Shown in pieces: positions 1 through 8,067 of a stretch of 15,904 nucleotides of DNA. Every line of letters begins with the position of its first letter. Within the stretch, counting starts at the first letter, position 1. The notes beneath the pieces are model-generated. The model was given only the letters and a program-made list of their open reading frames with translations. It made no database searches and had not been told where the DNA came from. The position numbers and the translations under genes were made by a program. The stretch spans positions 1 through 15,904 of the forward strand of contig CAYLXU010000015.1 of NCBI GenBank assembly GCA_964388055.1, in the 5' to 3' direction. This DNA is from CAYLXU01 sp964388055 (GTDB taxonomy: Bacteria > Patescibacteriota > Minisyncoccia > UBA6257 > JACRHW01).

Positions 1-514
1 CACCCAACCTTAAAGCCACGTCCTTAGAAAAAATAACGGTTGAGTGCCCAAACGGATTATATGAAAGAAAAATTTTACGAATGTCACCGTCTGCGCACGG
101 CGGATTAAATTCATACGCCTTTTCCCTGTTAGCACGAACAGCAACAAAGGCAGTTCCTAATAGCACACAATTTTTATTTTTTTGCAAAAAGTTGATTTGT
201 TTTTCTAACTTCTGAGGATCAACCCAGACATCATCATCATCAATTCGAGCTATGTACACACCCCGAGAAAGATCTAACCCTCGATTTAAAGTACGAACCA
301 AACGAAAGTTCTCAGGGTTTCGCTCATAGCAAACCCGAGGATCCTTGTCCACAAAAGACTGCACAACCTCACAGGTGGCATCAGTTGACGCATCATCTAA
401 CACAATAAGCTCCCAATCTTTGAAACTTTGTCCCACAACACTTTCAATGGCTCTTCCTAATACATCGCACCGATTATGTGTAGGCAAAAGAATGCTTATG
501 AAAGGTTTCTGCAT
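1..514 (-). CDS. Glycosyltransferase family 2, N-terminal part (3' end beyond window)
   Basis: This open frame starts at the ATG at 514-512 and runs without a stop to the left edge, giving 171 visible residues. The start ISILLPTHNR, the segment LIVLDDASTDAT near residue 40 and the acidic metal/nucleotide-binding cluster ARIDDDDVW near residues 87-95 are the standard GT-A fold signature of GT2 inverting glycosyltransferases, which transfer a sugar from a nucleotide donor at the cytoplasmic face of the membrane. The start is supported by a plausible Shine-Dalgarno (GAAAGG, six bases upstream) and lies one base after the stop of the methyltransferase gene before it. Only the nucleotide-binding half is present, so donor and acceptor cannot be told. 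Confidence 0.93.
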   Translation of the reverse strand, partial: MQKPFISILLPTHNRCDVLGRAIESVVGQSFKDWELIVLDDASTDATCEVVQSFVDKDPRVCYERNPENFRLVRTLNRGLDLSRGVYIARIDDDDVWVDPQKLEKQINFLQKNKNCVLLGTAFVAVRANREKAYEFNPPCADGDIRKIFLSYNPFGHSTVIFSKDVALRLG

Positions 515-515
515 A

Positions 516-1196
516 CTATGCCTTTCTAAAATCGTCCATCCATACTTCCAAAATCTCCTCTTCTTTACCCAAAAGCGACATTCCAAGAATTTCACGCGCA
601 ACAGCCATCCCATCAATATCACGTGCCACTTTATACGCTTTCACAATAATGTTGTGGAGGTTGTCCACCTTGCTTGGGAATATTTTTTTTGCAACGCGAG
701 AAAAACGATCTGGTAGATTTTTACTCGTATAAAGTGTCTGATTTTCGCACACGATATTCTCAAATCCCAATTTCCCTAAAACAAAACGAAATTTTTCTTC
801 CCCCCAAAAATCCTTGTGCAATGCCCATCCCGATTCTTGAGATCCAAAAAGGTGTCGTGCAATTTTAAATTTTTCACGCAAGCTTGCCAAACCAAAAGTC
901 TTTACCGCAGACTCAAAGTCCGGAGTTTCTACAAAAAGCAAACCTCCTGGCTTAAGCCATTTTCGCCACTGCAACAACAACTTAATCGATTCTGGACGCG
1001 AAAAATGCTCCAAAAGATGATGTGAACGAATTTCATCAACTGAGTTTTCAGCGTATTCCAATTCACGAATATCTTTATATACGTCCGCCTTCGCATGGAT
1101 AACCGTTTGTTCTGATGGCGGCAAATCGACATTAACGTATCCCTCAAGATAATTCATCCCGCAACCCAAATGAAGTTTTAGTTGTTCCTTTTCCAT
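516..1196 (-). CDS. Class I SAM-dependent methyltransferase (226 aa)
   Basis: The protein opens with the SAM-binding glycine loop LHLGCG (about residues 8-13), followed by VNVDLPP (21-27), the SHHLLEHFSRP segment (58-68) and LKPGGLLFVETPDF (81-94). This is the Methyltransf_11-like architecture common in glycan clusters. The likely role is methylation of a sugar or glycan intermediate; acceptor and position cannot be read from sequence. The ATG shares one base with the stop of the preceding gene (TAATG), so translational coupling is likely, and there is no visible ribosome-binding site. The last 60 residues are typical variable acceptor-side sequence. The family is well supported; the substrate is unknown. 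Confidence 0.9.
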   Translation of the reverse strand: MEKEQLKLHLGCGMNYLEGYVNVDLPPSEQTVIHAKADVYKDIRELEYAENSVDEIRSHHLLEHFSRPESIKLLLQWRKWLKPGGLLFVETPDFESAVKTFGLASLREKFKIARHLFGSQESGWALHKDFWGEEKFRFVLGKLGFENIVCENQTLYTSKNLPDRFSRVAKKIFPSKVDNLHNIIVKAYKVARDIDGMAVAREILGMSLLGKEEEILEVWMDDFRKA

Positions 1197-1849
1197 TATA
1201 GTAATCGTTGAATTAGTTTTTTTTGATCATCTTCATAGATTCTAATAATGTCATGTTTCACCTGAACACAGAAATTTTTTCGTTCTTTCAAAATTTCTTT
1301 TTCCAAATCACTAATGTTGGGATATCCATTTGTCCCATTAAAAAGCCTTGCGTCATCAATAAGCATAACAGAACCTGGAACCCATTGATCTAGTATAAGT
1401 TGAACCTCTTTTGATATTGGAGTAGACACCCCCGCATGGGCCGTATTACCACCAGAGTAATGTGCATCCAGCCAAAACAAGTATGGTCCCGACATCCTAT
1501 TCAAAACACCTTGAAGCATTATAGCACTGTCCCCCTCTAAAATATGAACATGCGCATAACGCCTAAACAAATCCTTCGCCCTATTTGCAAATTCACTGCT
1601 TAATTCGATTGAATAAATTTCTTTAAAAACATTTTTTGTGGCCATAATGGCTCCGCCCAAATATGTTCCTGTTTCAACCAAAATCACCAACCCTAAGCGC
1701 CTCCCAAATTCCTTAATAATTATATACTTTGCGTAACTTGGAGGATATGACTGCATGCCACCAAGTTTCCACCAAAAAAACTCCAACCAACCTCTTCCCG
1801 CAAGAAACAAAGGATACAACACTGTTTTTTTTACCACTTCCTTAAACAT
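1196..1849 (-). CDS. SAM-dependent methyltransferase-like protein with DAHYSGG motif (217 aa)
   Basis: The sequence shows a Rossmann methyltransferase core. The SAM loop is VETGTYLGG (58-66), an acidic residue sits at the end of strand 2 (SIEL, Glu82), LEGDS is at 104-108, and FWLDAHYSGG (125-134) and LIDDARLF (163-170) follow. The last two are hallmarks of a small methyltransferase-like family I recall from polysaccharide clusters, whose chemistry is not established as far as I know. The frame is open upstream to 2056, but that extension lies inside the glycosyltransferase gene. The ATG at 1849, one base after that gene's stop, gives a sensible N-terminus (MFKEVVKK) and family length. Residues 1-30 are basic and aromatic-rich, perhaps membrane-associating. 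There is no clear Shine-Dalgarno, so it is likely coupled to the upstream gene. Confidence 0.82.
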   Translation of the reverse strand: MFKEVVKKTVLYPLFLAGRGWLEFFWWKLGGMQSYPPSYAKYIIIKEFGRRLGLVILVETGTYLGGAIMATKNVFKEIYSIELSSEFANRAKDLFRRYAHVHILEGDSAIMLQGVLNRMSGPYLFWLDAHYSGGNTAHAGVSTPISKEVQLILDQWVPGSVMLIDDARLFNGTNGYPNISDLEKEILKERKNFCVQVKHDIIRIYEDDQKKLIQRLL

Positions 1850-1850
1850 G

Positions 1851-2825
1851 TTAATTAAAAATTCCAGAAATAATATCCAAAAACCTTCGTGCAGAAACCT
1901 CTGGGGTAAAATGTTTAAGATGATACCTCCTCGGAGAAAATCTGTCCATTGATGACAAAAAGGATTGTAATGACTCCTCAAACACGTCTGTATCATCAAA
2001 AAACATACCTGTTTCTTCATGCAAATACGGAGCTGGACTTGAACCAGGCCACTCATAGTCTAGTGTCTTTAGATGCTCCCCATTCCATACTAAAGTAGGC
2101 ACATCATGCGCCCAAGCCTCGTGAAGTGCCAACCCCTGACTTTCTGATTTAGATAAATAAATAAGGAATTTGGAATCCCGCAATAAACGCAAATAATCTT
2201 CACGATAATAAGCGCCATATGTAATTACACGAAACGGTATTTGCCTCTTTTGTAAAACACTAGTAACTTTTTCAAAAACCCTCTCATCACCATTTTTTTT
2301 AAAAATGAGACACCCCTCCCGCTCGCTTCGCTTTTTGGGTGTTTCAGAAACATAGACGCCCGATGCCCAAACCATTATATTTTTACAAAAATCCGGCTTA
2401 AATGAACAACAAAAATCCTTTACCCATTGCGCCGGAACCAAAAACACATCAACCATCTCATTAAAGATGAGACCATTTTCATCGAGAGGCATAGCAACAT
2501 TAGGGCCCGCAACTAGTTTTTTAATCAACCCTCTTTTTTTGGCAGCAATAGCCCACCTCAAGGCAGGAACCCCACTTATTACACACACGGTATCGGTCAC
2601 ATCCTCAGGCTTGGGATTCAGGACATAATCTACCCGCAAGGCCATAAATCCTCTCAACAGTTCGGCGACGACTCTCGACGGGCCACCAACATGTTGAAAA
2701 CGTCGATTCCTGGTGAGAAAAAACAGCAAAGCTTTTGTGCGCAACAGAAACTCCGATAGAGAAAATAAACTTGGCCTACCAGGCTCCTGCGTCAAAATAG
2801 TAATTTTACGTTGAAAAGTACCCAT
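1851..2825 (-). CDS. GT-B fold glycosyltransferase, GT4-like (324 aa)
   Basis: The C-terminal half carries the retaining GT-B signature: IYLSKSESQGLALHEAWAHD (222-241), with Glu228 and Glu236 forming the E-x7-E pair, followed by VPTLVWNG. The N-terminal half has a short glycine-rich loop, HVGGPSRVVAELLRGF (45-60), typical of the acceptor domain. At 324 residues it is a little shorter than most GT4 enzymes, and the linker between the domains (about 158-175) is short and charged. The predicted role is transfer of a sugar to the growing lipid-linked glycan in the cytoplasm. An extended Shine-Dalgarno precedes the ATG, so initiation here may be partly independent of coupling. Donor unknown. Confidence 0.88.
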   Translation of the reverse strand: MGTFQRKITILTQEPGRPSLFSLSEFLLRTKALLFFLTRNRRFQHVGGPSRVVAELLRGFMALRVDYVLNPKPEDVTDTVCVISGVPALRWAIAAKKRGLIKKLVAGPNVAMPLDENGLIFNEMVDVFLVPAQWVKDFCCSFKPDFCKNIMVWASGVYVSETPKKRSEREGCLIFKKNGDERVFEKVTSVLQKRQIPFRVITYGAYYREDYLRLLRDSKFLIYLSKSESQGLALHEAWAHDVPTLVWNGEHLKTLDYEWPGSSPAPYLHEETGMFFDDTDVFEESLQSFLSSMDRFSPRRYHLKHFTPEVSARRFLDIISGIFN

Positions 2826-2833
2826 AACACAAT

Positions 2834-2841
2834 ATCACCTT
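2834..2841 (-). promoter_or_regulatory. Extended Shine-Dalgarno (AAGGTGAT) for the 2825 start
   Basis: On the minus strand AAGGTGAT lies eight bases before the ATG at 2825-2823. Its AGGTGAT part matches the extended anti-Shine-Dalgarno complement over seven consecutive bases. It overlaps the TGA stop of the upstream GT2 gene. This is the best ribosome-binding site in the window and fixes the start of the downstream glycosyltransferase. Confidence 0.6.
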
Positions 2842-3656
2842 CTAATAATGGGACGAATGTGCATTTTATAAAAGGAATACAACCCGGGCCTTGTCCGCAT
2901 AAAACGGTATAGGGGAAACTTACACAACTCTAATAAATACAACCCCCTGATTCGTAATCGATGCAACAATGACCTCTTATATCGTGCCCCTATTAAAAAT
3001 GTTTCTCTCCACGCGAGAAAAGGATCCTTTCTTAGCAGCGCATCATCCCGCACGGTATACGTTGCGCTTATAATGGGAATTTTAACCATTCTAGGTTTTA
3101 GTTTCCAGATTTTTAGCCACAATTCATAATCTGCAAGTAATCGATAGGAAAGGTTCAGACCACCGACGTTATGAAAAAGACTGCTTTTATAAAATACGCT
3201 TTCGGGAATAAAAGAACTACCCTTCGACAAAAGCTGCCTAAATGTAAGCAATGGAGAATCTACACGCACAATCTCATCGTGGACTGGATACCACAACTGA
3301 CTATTTGTTAATACCACCCCCAACCGTGAATCCTCCATAAACGCACTAGCAACTTTTGAAATAATATCGGTTGATTCATAAAAGTTATCCGAATCAAGCC
3401 ACGTGAATACATCCCCTGTTGCTTGTGCAAATCCCTTGTTTAACGCATCATAAATCCCCTTGTCTGGACCAGAAAACCATGTAAGTTTTTCTTCATATTT
3501 CTTCAGAATTTCCAAAGTACCATCTGTCGATCCTCCATCCATTACAATGTACTCAATATTAGGATAATCCTGCATCAACACACTCTGTATTGCCTTTTCA
3601 ATATAAGAAACAGAGTTAAACGAGGCAGTAACTATTGAGACTTTGGGTTTGTTCAT
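2835..3656 (-). CDS. Glycosyltransferase family 2 (273 aa)
   Basis: This is a complete GT2 enzyme. The N-terminus reads VSIVTASFNS (6-15), YIVMDGGSTDGT (36-47) covers the nucleotide-binding region, GPDKGIYDALNKG (63-75) follows, and TWLDSDNFY (85-93) holds the D-x-D metal site (Asp88 and Asp90). The GPDKGIYDAxNKG pattern is typical of the WcaA-like GT2 subgroup of capsule, colanic-acid and O-antigen loci. The last 50 residues are strongly basic with aromatics and end in RPIIRR, suggesting contact with the membrane, although no clean transmembrane span is visible. Its ATG overlaps the TGA of the upstream GT4 gene by four bases (ATGA), a classic coupling arrangement. The donor cannot be assigned. 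Confidence 0.93.
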   Translation of the reverse strand: MNKPKVSIVTASFNSVSYIEKAIQSVLMQDYPNIEYIVMDGGSTDGTLEILKKYEEKLTWFSGPDKGIYDALNKGFAQATGDVFTWLDSDNFYESTDIISKVASAFMEDSRLGVVLTNSQLWYPVHDEIVRVDSPLLTFRQLLSKGSSFIPESVFYKSSLFHNVGGLNLSYRLLADYELWLKIWKLKPRMVKIPIISATYTVRDDALLRKDPFLAWRETFLIGARYKRSLLHRLRIRGLYLLELCKFPLYRFMRTRPGLYSFYKMHIRPIIRR

Positions 3657-4846
3657 ATAAGCGAATAATACAATTCAAGATACTGGTCGACCATATGATC
3701 TCGCGTGAAATTGTTTTGAACATGCTCCACGGCACCTTGGGACATGCCCCTATATTCTTCCGGTGACAGAGAAAATATATACCATATTCCTTCAACCAAG
3801 TCGTCGACACTTTTGTATCCCGCAATAAAACCATGCTTTTTATGTATCACGGCCTCTTTCACACCCCCCACATCGAAACTCACAATCGGCAACCCACAAC
3901 TCATCGCCTCGAGAATCACAAGAGGAAAATTATCAGCAAGGGATGGGAAAAGAAGCACATCCGCAGCCGAAAAGTACTTGGCAAGCACCTCTTTTCTACC
4001 CTCTTGTTCCACAAACAGTATTCTCTCATTACTCAACCCCACATCCTCTCTCGTTCCCCCAACACAAACAAACAATACGTCTGAATTACCTTCAAACCGT
4101 TTGTAAGTTTCTTCAACATACGCCCACCCCTTTCTTGGGTCATGCCTTCCCCCTGCCGCCAAAAACAATACAATCTTCTTATTTTTGGGTAATAAAAGCT
4201 CCTCCCGAGCCTGTACCTTATTGTATTGCTGAAAAACCCCTTTCTCGATTCCGTTATAAATAAGCACTGTAGGTTTTTCCCGCAAAACACTCTGTTCAAC
4301 CAAACCTTTTAACCACCCTGAAGGAGTCACAAGAGTAAAAGAAGAGCGTCCAAATACGCTCCGCTTTCTCCACATGAGATACCTTTCATTGTGCCATTCA
4401 ATTTGCGGATAAGAACGTAAGCCTGGGCACGTAAAAAACCCATTTTTGTTTTCCCCCTCAAATGAGTATGCACAGTGCGGAGTCATCGCCCACATATCGT
4501 GCAATGTCCACACCACGGGTTTTAACCTCGTCATCTTTTCGAATGTTCCCAGATTGAAGTAATATCCATGGAGATTATGAAACTGTACGACATCTGCTTT
4601 TTTGAACGCATCCGTCTGTAAAATATAATCTGTCTTATAAAAATCGAGGTCGTTTGCAAGCACCCTGCTCACATGCTCCTGATATTTGTGCCTGGGAATC
4701 ACAAAGACGTTTTGCGAATCCGAATACTTATGAGCAACAAACATACTTGTAACGTGTCCGCGTTCCTCGAATGCGGTTTTTAAGTCCCACGAAACCCTCG
4801 CTGCGCCACCCGCCTTATCAATTGTCCCGATTTGAAGAATATTCAT
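3653..4846 (-). CDS. Glycosyltransferase family 4, WcaC-like (397 aa)
   Basis: The two-domain GT-B architecture is clear. The N-terminus MNILQIGTIDKAGGAARV (1-18) has the glycine-rich acceptor-domain loop. VVQFHNLHGYYFN (86-98) and WTLHDMWAMTPHCAY (113-127) are typical of colanic-acid WcaC-like GT4 enzymes. The C-terminal domain has FPSLADNFPLVILEAMSCGL (300-319), where the usual first Glu of E-x7-E is Asp305 and the second is Glu313; this D-N variant is frequent in the subgroup. The length is normal for GT4. The gene starts five bases after the stop of the dehydrogenase gene, so it is probably translated from the same message. A retaining sugar transfer on the cytoplasmic side is expected; the donor is not deducible. 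Confidence 0.93.
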   Translation of the reverse strand: MNILQIGTIDKAGGAARVSWDLKTAFEERGHVTSMFVAHKYSDSQNVFVIPRHKYQEHVSRVLANDLDFYKTDYILQTDAFKKADVVQFHNLHGYYFNLGTFEKMTRLKPVVWTLHDMWAMTPHCAYSFEGENKNGFFTCPGLRSYPQIEWHNERYLMWRKRSVFGRSSFTLVTPSGWLKGLVEQSVLREKPTVLIYNGIEKGVFQQYNKVQAREELLLPKNKKIVLFLAAGGRHDPRKGWAYVEETYKRFEGNSDVLFVCVGGTREDVGLSNERILFVEQEGRKEVLAKYFSAADVLLFPSLADNFPLVILEAMSCGLPIVSFDVGGVKEAVIHKKHGFIAGYKSVDDLVEGIWYIFSLSPEEYRGMSQGAVEHVQNNFTRDHMVDQYLELYYSLI

Positions 4847-4851
4847 TGTAC

Positions 4852-6090
4852 CTAAAACGACTTTCCTGTTTTAAAATATTGTATATTGTTTGGAATATTC
4901 TTAAAAAAATTTCTAGTATCTATAATTACCCTTATGTTTTTATATTTTTTAAGATCTATGGAGCCATAGACATCATGATCTGTAACTAACACCACGCAAT
5001 CACTCTCTCGCAAAACCCTGTGCAAGGGATCCAATTTCTGACCAAAATCCTTCACATAAGGATCTGTAATTTTTACCTCTAAATTCTTTTTCAAAAGTCC
5101 TTCTATTATTGGAGTCGCCGGAGTCTCTCGACTATCCCCCACATTCCTTTTGTATGCGACCCCTAAGACCCCAACTTTCGGATTTGAAATATTTTTAATA
5201 CTTTTCATAACCAAATCCACAACACGCTTAGGGGCACCATCATTAATTTCTCTTGCAAGCACTACAAACTGAGAAGTAACCCCGCCCTCAAGAAGAAACC
5301 ACGGATCAACCGCTATGCAGTGCCCCCCAACTCCTGGACCGGGTTTTAAAATATTTACACGGGGATGTTTGTTTGCTAACTCGATCACCTCCCAGGCATC
5401 CACCCCGATCCCTTCACAGATTCTTGCCACCTCGTTCGCAAAGGCGATATTAATATCCCGAAAGCTGTTTTCAAGCACCTTCACAAATTCTGCAGTTGTA
5501 ATATCGGTGAGAAAAATACGAGCCCTTACAAACGACTTATAAAGCTCTCTTGCATACTCCGCAGATTCTTGTGTTGCGCCACCAATAACACGATCATTCT
5601 TAACCATTTCAACTAGGGTTTTTTGAGGAAAGGCTCGTTCTGGCGCGTGCACAAGATGGTAAGATGTAACCCGCTTTTTAAAAATAGGATCACATAATTT
5701 TGATGCAGTTCCCGGTGGAACCGTGGATTCCAGAATCACCATATCACCCTCCTTAAGCACGGTAGAAACCCGCTCACAGGCGGACCGGACAAAAGAAAGG
5801 TCTGACCGCTTTCGTTTTGGGTCTAAGGGTGTGGGAACCGCAACAATAAAGACATCTCCGGAAACCATTTTTTCCGAAAAGACCATATTCCCTCTTGCTT
5901 TTGCAAACAACTTATCTAAACCCGGCTCCTCAAACGGCAGAATGCCTTTTTTGAGTTTTTGAATTTTTTTAATATCAATATCTACCCCACAAACATCAAA
6001 ACCAGCATCTGCAAAAAGTGTTGCTGTGGGAAGACCAATATACCCAAGCCCCACAACAACAATCTTCTTTTGTCTTTTTTTATTCTTCAT
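4852..6090 (-). CDS. wecC: UDP-N-acetyl-D-mannosamine dehydrogenase, WecC type (412 aa)
   Basis: This is a UDP-sugar 6-dehydrogenase that oxidises the C6 hydroxyl to a carboxylate with two NAD+. Visible landmarks are the NAD-binding VVGLGYIGLP (12-21), VAVPTPLD (83-90), ESTVPPGT (121-128), APERAFP (149-155), the EFVKVLENSFRDINIAFANE block (201-220) with Lys204 and Asn208, and GPGVGGHCIAVDPWF (251-265) with catalytic Cys258. The combination HPRVNILKPGPGVGGHCIAVDPWF, and RDINIAFANE rather than RATKIAFxNE, matches WecC (UDP-ManNAc to UDP-ManNAcA) better than UDP-glucose dehydrogenase. A UDP-GlcNAc dehydrogenase (WbpA-like) remains possible. No partner 2-epimerase (wecB) is in the window. It is the only clear nucleotide-sugar precursor gene here. 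Confidence 0.92.
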   Translation of the reverse strand: MKNKKRQKKIVVVGLGYIGLPTATLFADAGFDVCGVDIDIKKIQKLKKGILPFEEPGLDKLFAKARGNMVFSEKMVSGDVFIVAVPTPLDPKRKRSDLSFVRSACERVSTVLKEGDMVILESTVPPGTASKLCDPIFKKRVTSYHLVHAPERAFPQKTLVEMVKNDRVIGGATQESAEYARELYKSFVRARIFLTDITTAEFVKVLENSFRDINIAFANEVARICEGIGVDAWEVIELANKHPRVNILKPGPGVGGHCIAVDPWFLLEGGVTSQFVVLAREINDGAPKRVVDLVMKSIKNISNPKVGVLGVAYKRNVGDSRETPATPIIEGLLKKNLEVKITDPYVKDFGQKLDPLHRVLRESDCVVLVTDHDVYGSIDLKKYKNIRVIIDTRNFFKNIPNNIQYFKTGKSF

Positions 6091-6101
6091 TGTATTTTTA
6101 G

Positions 6102-6908
6102 CTACTTAATTGCCTCCATAAATAATGAATCCGGTTTCCTCGCAGAATCTCCGAATTCAGATGTGTCAAAATGATAACGATCCCACGCGTCAACCCTAGA
6201 AGTGTTGAATTTTTCTTCATGAACATCTTTAAACCCGTACTCCTTTAAAACAGATTTTAGGGAATATGTATCATACATCCACCTATGCAACTCTCCTTGT
6301 TTCTTAGGATCGTCCTCCCCAAACACCCTTCTTTTTATAGGTCGTAATTTATTCTTCAATAATCCCAAAACAGTGGGATGTGGAGCGTCTTCCTGTGCCG
6401 ATGTTGAATAAAAACCTCTGAATTGATCCCCGTTTCTTTTCTTTATGTACTCGATATCAACATCACCATTTTGTAAGACCTCCAGCATGCGACCACCGCA
6501 CACCCCTCGCGTCATCTGATCAAAGAGCTCGAGCGAAATCCATTGATAACGTTTCCTATTGATATCACTGTCATCTTTTTTACAATCGTCTAAACGCGCG
6601 AGATACTCTCTACAGATTTGTTCTAAATCCGGAACCACAACCCTCACCACTCCCCCAGGCTTTAGAACCCGATACATTTCTCCAATTAATACTCTTCCCT
6701 CGTGATAAGAAAAGTGTTCAAGCGTGTGAGAACTATATACCGCGTCAAAAACATTGTCGAGATAAGGTAATCCGCGTCTCACATCATAGCGGTGCACATC
6801 TGGATGCGTAAAAAGATCTATATTATTCCAATCTGAAGCAAACAGTGCCCCACACCCTACATTTAAATATGCTTTCCCTTCATTGGTTGTTTTAACGGTA
6901 AACCTCAT
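6102..6908 (-). CDS. Class I SAM-dependent methyltransferase (268 aa)
   Basis: The SAM loop AYLNVGCGA (13-21), NNIDLF (28-33), YSSHTLEHFSYHE (58-70) and VLKPGGVVRVVVPDL (81-95) form a textbook Methyltransf_11-type core. It is followed by about 170 residues of acceptor-recognition sequence that end in a helix-strand unit, SVLKEYGFKDVHEEKF, where many members of this group close the fold. The closing stretch ends DSLFMEAIK, which resembles the DQMFFLEAVK ending of the protein encoded at 9964-10608, so the two may be related paralogues. It probably methylates a sugar hydroxyl of the glycan. It starts one base after the stop of the GT4 gene and has no visible Shine-Dalgarno. Confidence 0.9.
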   Translation of the reverse strand: MRFTVKTTNEGKAYLNVGCGALFASDWNNIDLFTHPDVHRYDVRRGLPYLDNVFDAVYSSHTLEHFSYHEGRVLIGEMYRVLKPGGVVRVVVPDLEQICREYLARLDDCKKDDSDINRKRYQWISLELFDQMTRGVCGGRMLEVLQNGDVDIEYIKKRNGDQFRGFYSTSAQEDAPHPTVLGLLKNKLRPIKRRVFGEDDPKKQGELHRWMYDTYSLKSVLKEYGFKDVHEEKFNTSRVDAWDRYHFDTSEFGDSARKPDSLFMEAIK

Positions 6909-6909
6909 A

Positions 6910-8064
6910 TTAGAAAATCTTAGTAAACGCTTCTACGTACCCCTGAACCATGTTTTCCAAATTATAACGGTTTTTGATTAAATCAAAAGATTTTTTTCCC
7001 ATGTCCTCAAGGCGTTCCTGATTAGAAAGTGAGTTCTTTAGAGCCTTAACAAGCCCCTTTTCCGATCCATCAAATCTCCACCCATTATACCCATTAACCA
7101 CAAGATCCTCCTCGGTCCCATCAGCGTATGTACAAACAATTGGCAACCCCATCGCCATAGCAGTATTTAATCCAAGTCCGCCCAAACCAGGAAGGACATA
7201 CAACGACGCTGTATACATTTGTTCTGCGAGTAAATCTTCGTCATAAATCCCTCCAAGAAAATGCACTCGATGTGTCAGACCCAAACTCTTTGCAAGGTTC
7301 TCTAAATTCTCACGCTCTGACCCCTCACCAACAATTTTTAAAAATGCCCCGGGGTATTGTTGTGAAACATAAGAAAACGCCTTCAGCAAAACATCAACAC
7401 GCTTGCCCGATGTAAGTCTTCCCACAAAGATCAGCTCTTGAGGTTTTTTGGGTACCCCTCTTCGAAAAAGATCCTGATATCTCTCCACAAGTCTTGAAGT
7501 ATCTATAGCGTTGTGTGCAAGTGTTATCTTTTTTTCCGAAACCCCGTGAACAATTTTAAAATAATTTGCCATATGAGTTGAGTGGCAAATAAAACCATCG
7601 GTTCTTGAAACCACCAAAGACTCACGCAATGCCCTAAAAAAACCCTTTGGATTCCATGGTTTAAACCTAACAAACTTCTCTAAAAGAAAATTCCTCGCCC
7701 AATATCCATCACATCCCATCCAAAATATTTTTGCGCCACTTGTCTTAATATTCTTCCAAAGCAACGGCCGAGAAAGCATATAATTAAGCAGTGCGCCATA
7801 AGAAACATATACGTCTGCCTTATGCTCGCTTAATATGCTAAATATCTCCTCGTGAAATCCGGAGCCAGAAGGATTTTCCTTCAAACGCAACGTTTTGAAA
7901 GGAAGATCCTTTTTAATGTCTGCGACCCCATCTACTTCAACCCCCTCGCTTGCAACCACCAAAAGATTCGTCTTCTGCGCAAGTCTTTCAAAGAAAGGAA
8001 CCCTGTAGTGGGGAATCACATACTGTTCGAATACAACATTTATTTTTCTGTGTGTTTCCTCCAT
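6910..8064 (-). CDS. Glycosyltransferase family 4 with degenerate E-x7-E motif (384 aa)
   Basis: The GT-B fold is shown by the N-terminal VFEQYVIPHYRVPFFERL (11-28), the interdomain segment LAHNAIDTSRL (182-192), LIFVGRLTSGKRVDVLLKAF (211-230) with the donor-binding Arg/Lys, LKIVGEGSERENLE (242-255) and VHFLGG (267-272). At the usual E-x7-E position the sequence is LPGLGGLGLNTAMAMGLPIV (291-310), so both acidic residues are replaced (Gly293 and Thr301). I recall related GT4 subgroups with a PGxxGLxxN pattern at this site, so it is probably a natural variant rather than a dead enzyme. It starts three bases after the stop of the FkbM gene. The donor is unknown. Confidence 0.9.
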   Translation of the reverse strand: MEETHRKINVVFEQYVIPHYRVPFFERLAQKTNLLVVASEGVEVDGVADIKKDLPFKTLRLKENPSGSGFHEEIFSILSEHKADVYVSYGALLNYMLSRPLLWKNIKTSGAKIFWMGCDGYWARNFLLEKFVRFKPWNPKGFFRALRESLVVSRTDGFICHSTHMANYFKIVHGVSEKKITLAHNAIDTSRLVERYQDLFRRGVPKKPQELIFVGRLTSGKRVDVLLKAFSYVSQQYPGAFLKIVGEGSERENLENLAKSLGLTHRVHFLGGIYDEDLLAEQMYTASLYVLPGLGGLGLNTAMAMGLPIVCTYADGTEEDLVVNGYNGWRFDGSEKGLVKALKNSLSNQERLEDMGKKSFDLIKNRYNLENMVQGYVEAFTKIF

Positions 8065-8067
8065 GCA

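Noticed and set aside
345..716. Plus-strand open frame across the GT2/methyltransferase junction, and similar plus-strand frames such as 3744-4106 and 9895-10272
   Set aside because: They are antisense to well-supported genes, have unusual composition with no recognisable motifs, and match shadows expected opposite coding sequence.
1850..2056. Upstream extension of the DAHYSGG methyltransferase frame to an ATG at 2056
   Set aside because: The extra 69 residues lie wholly inside the glycosyltransferase gene in another frame and look like out-of-frame translation (many Cys, no family similarity). The ATG at 1849 fits the neighbouring stop.
2291..2305. T8/A5 homopolymer run as a possible programmed frameshift site
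   Set aside because: The GT-B reading frame continues unbroken with family-like sequence on both sides and there is no overlapping alternative product.
2307..2345. Inverted repeat (GAGACACCC pairing with GGGTGTTTC, one G-T pair, 21-base loop)
   Set aside because: It lies inside the GT-B gene, in the linker region, with no T-tract after it on the coding strand. It is likely chance in coding sequence rather than a terminator.
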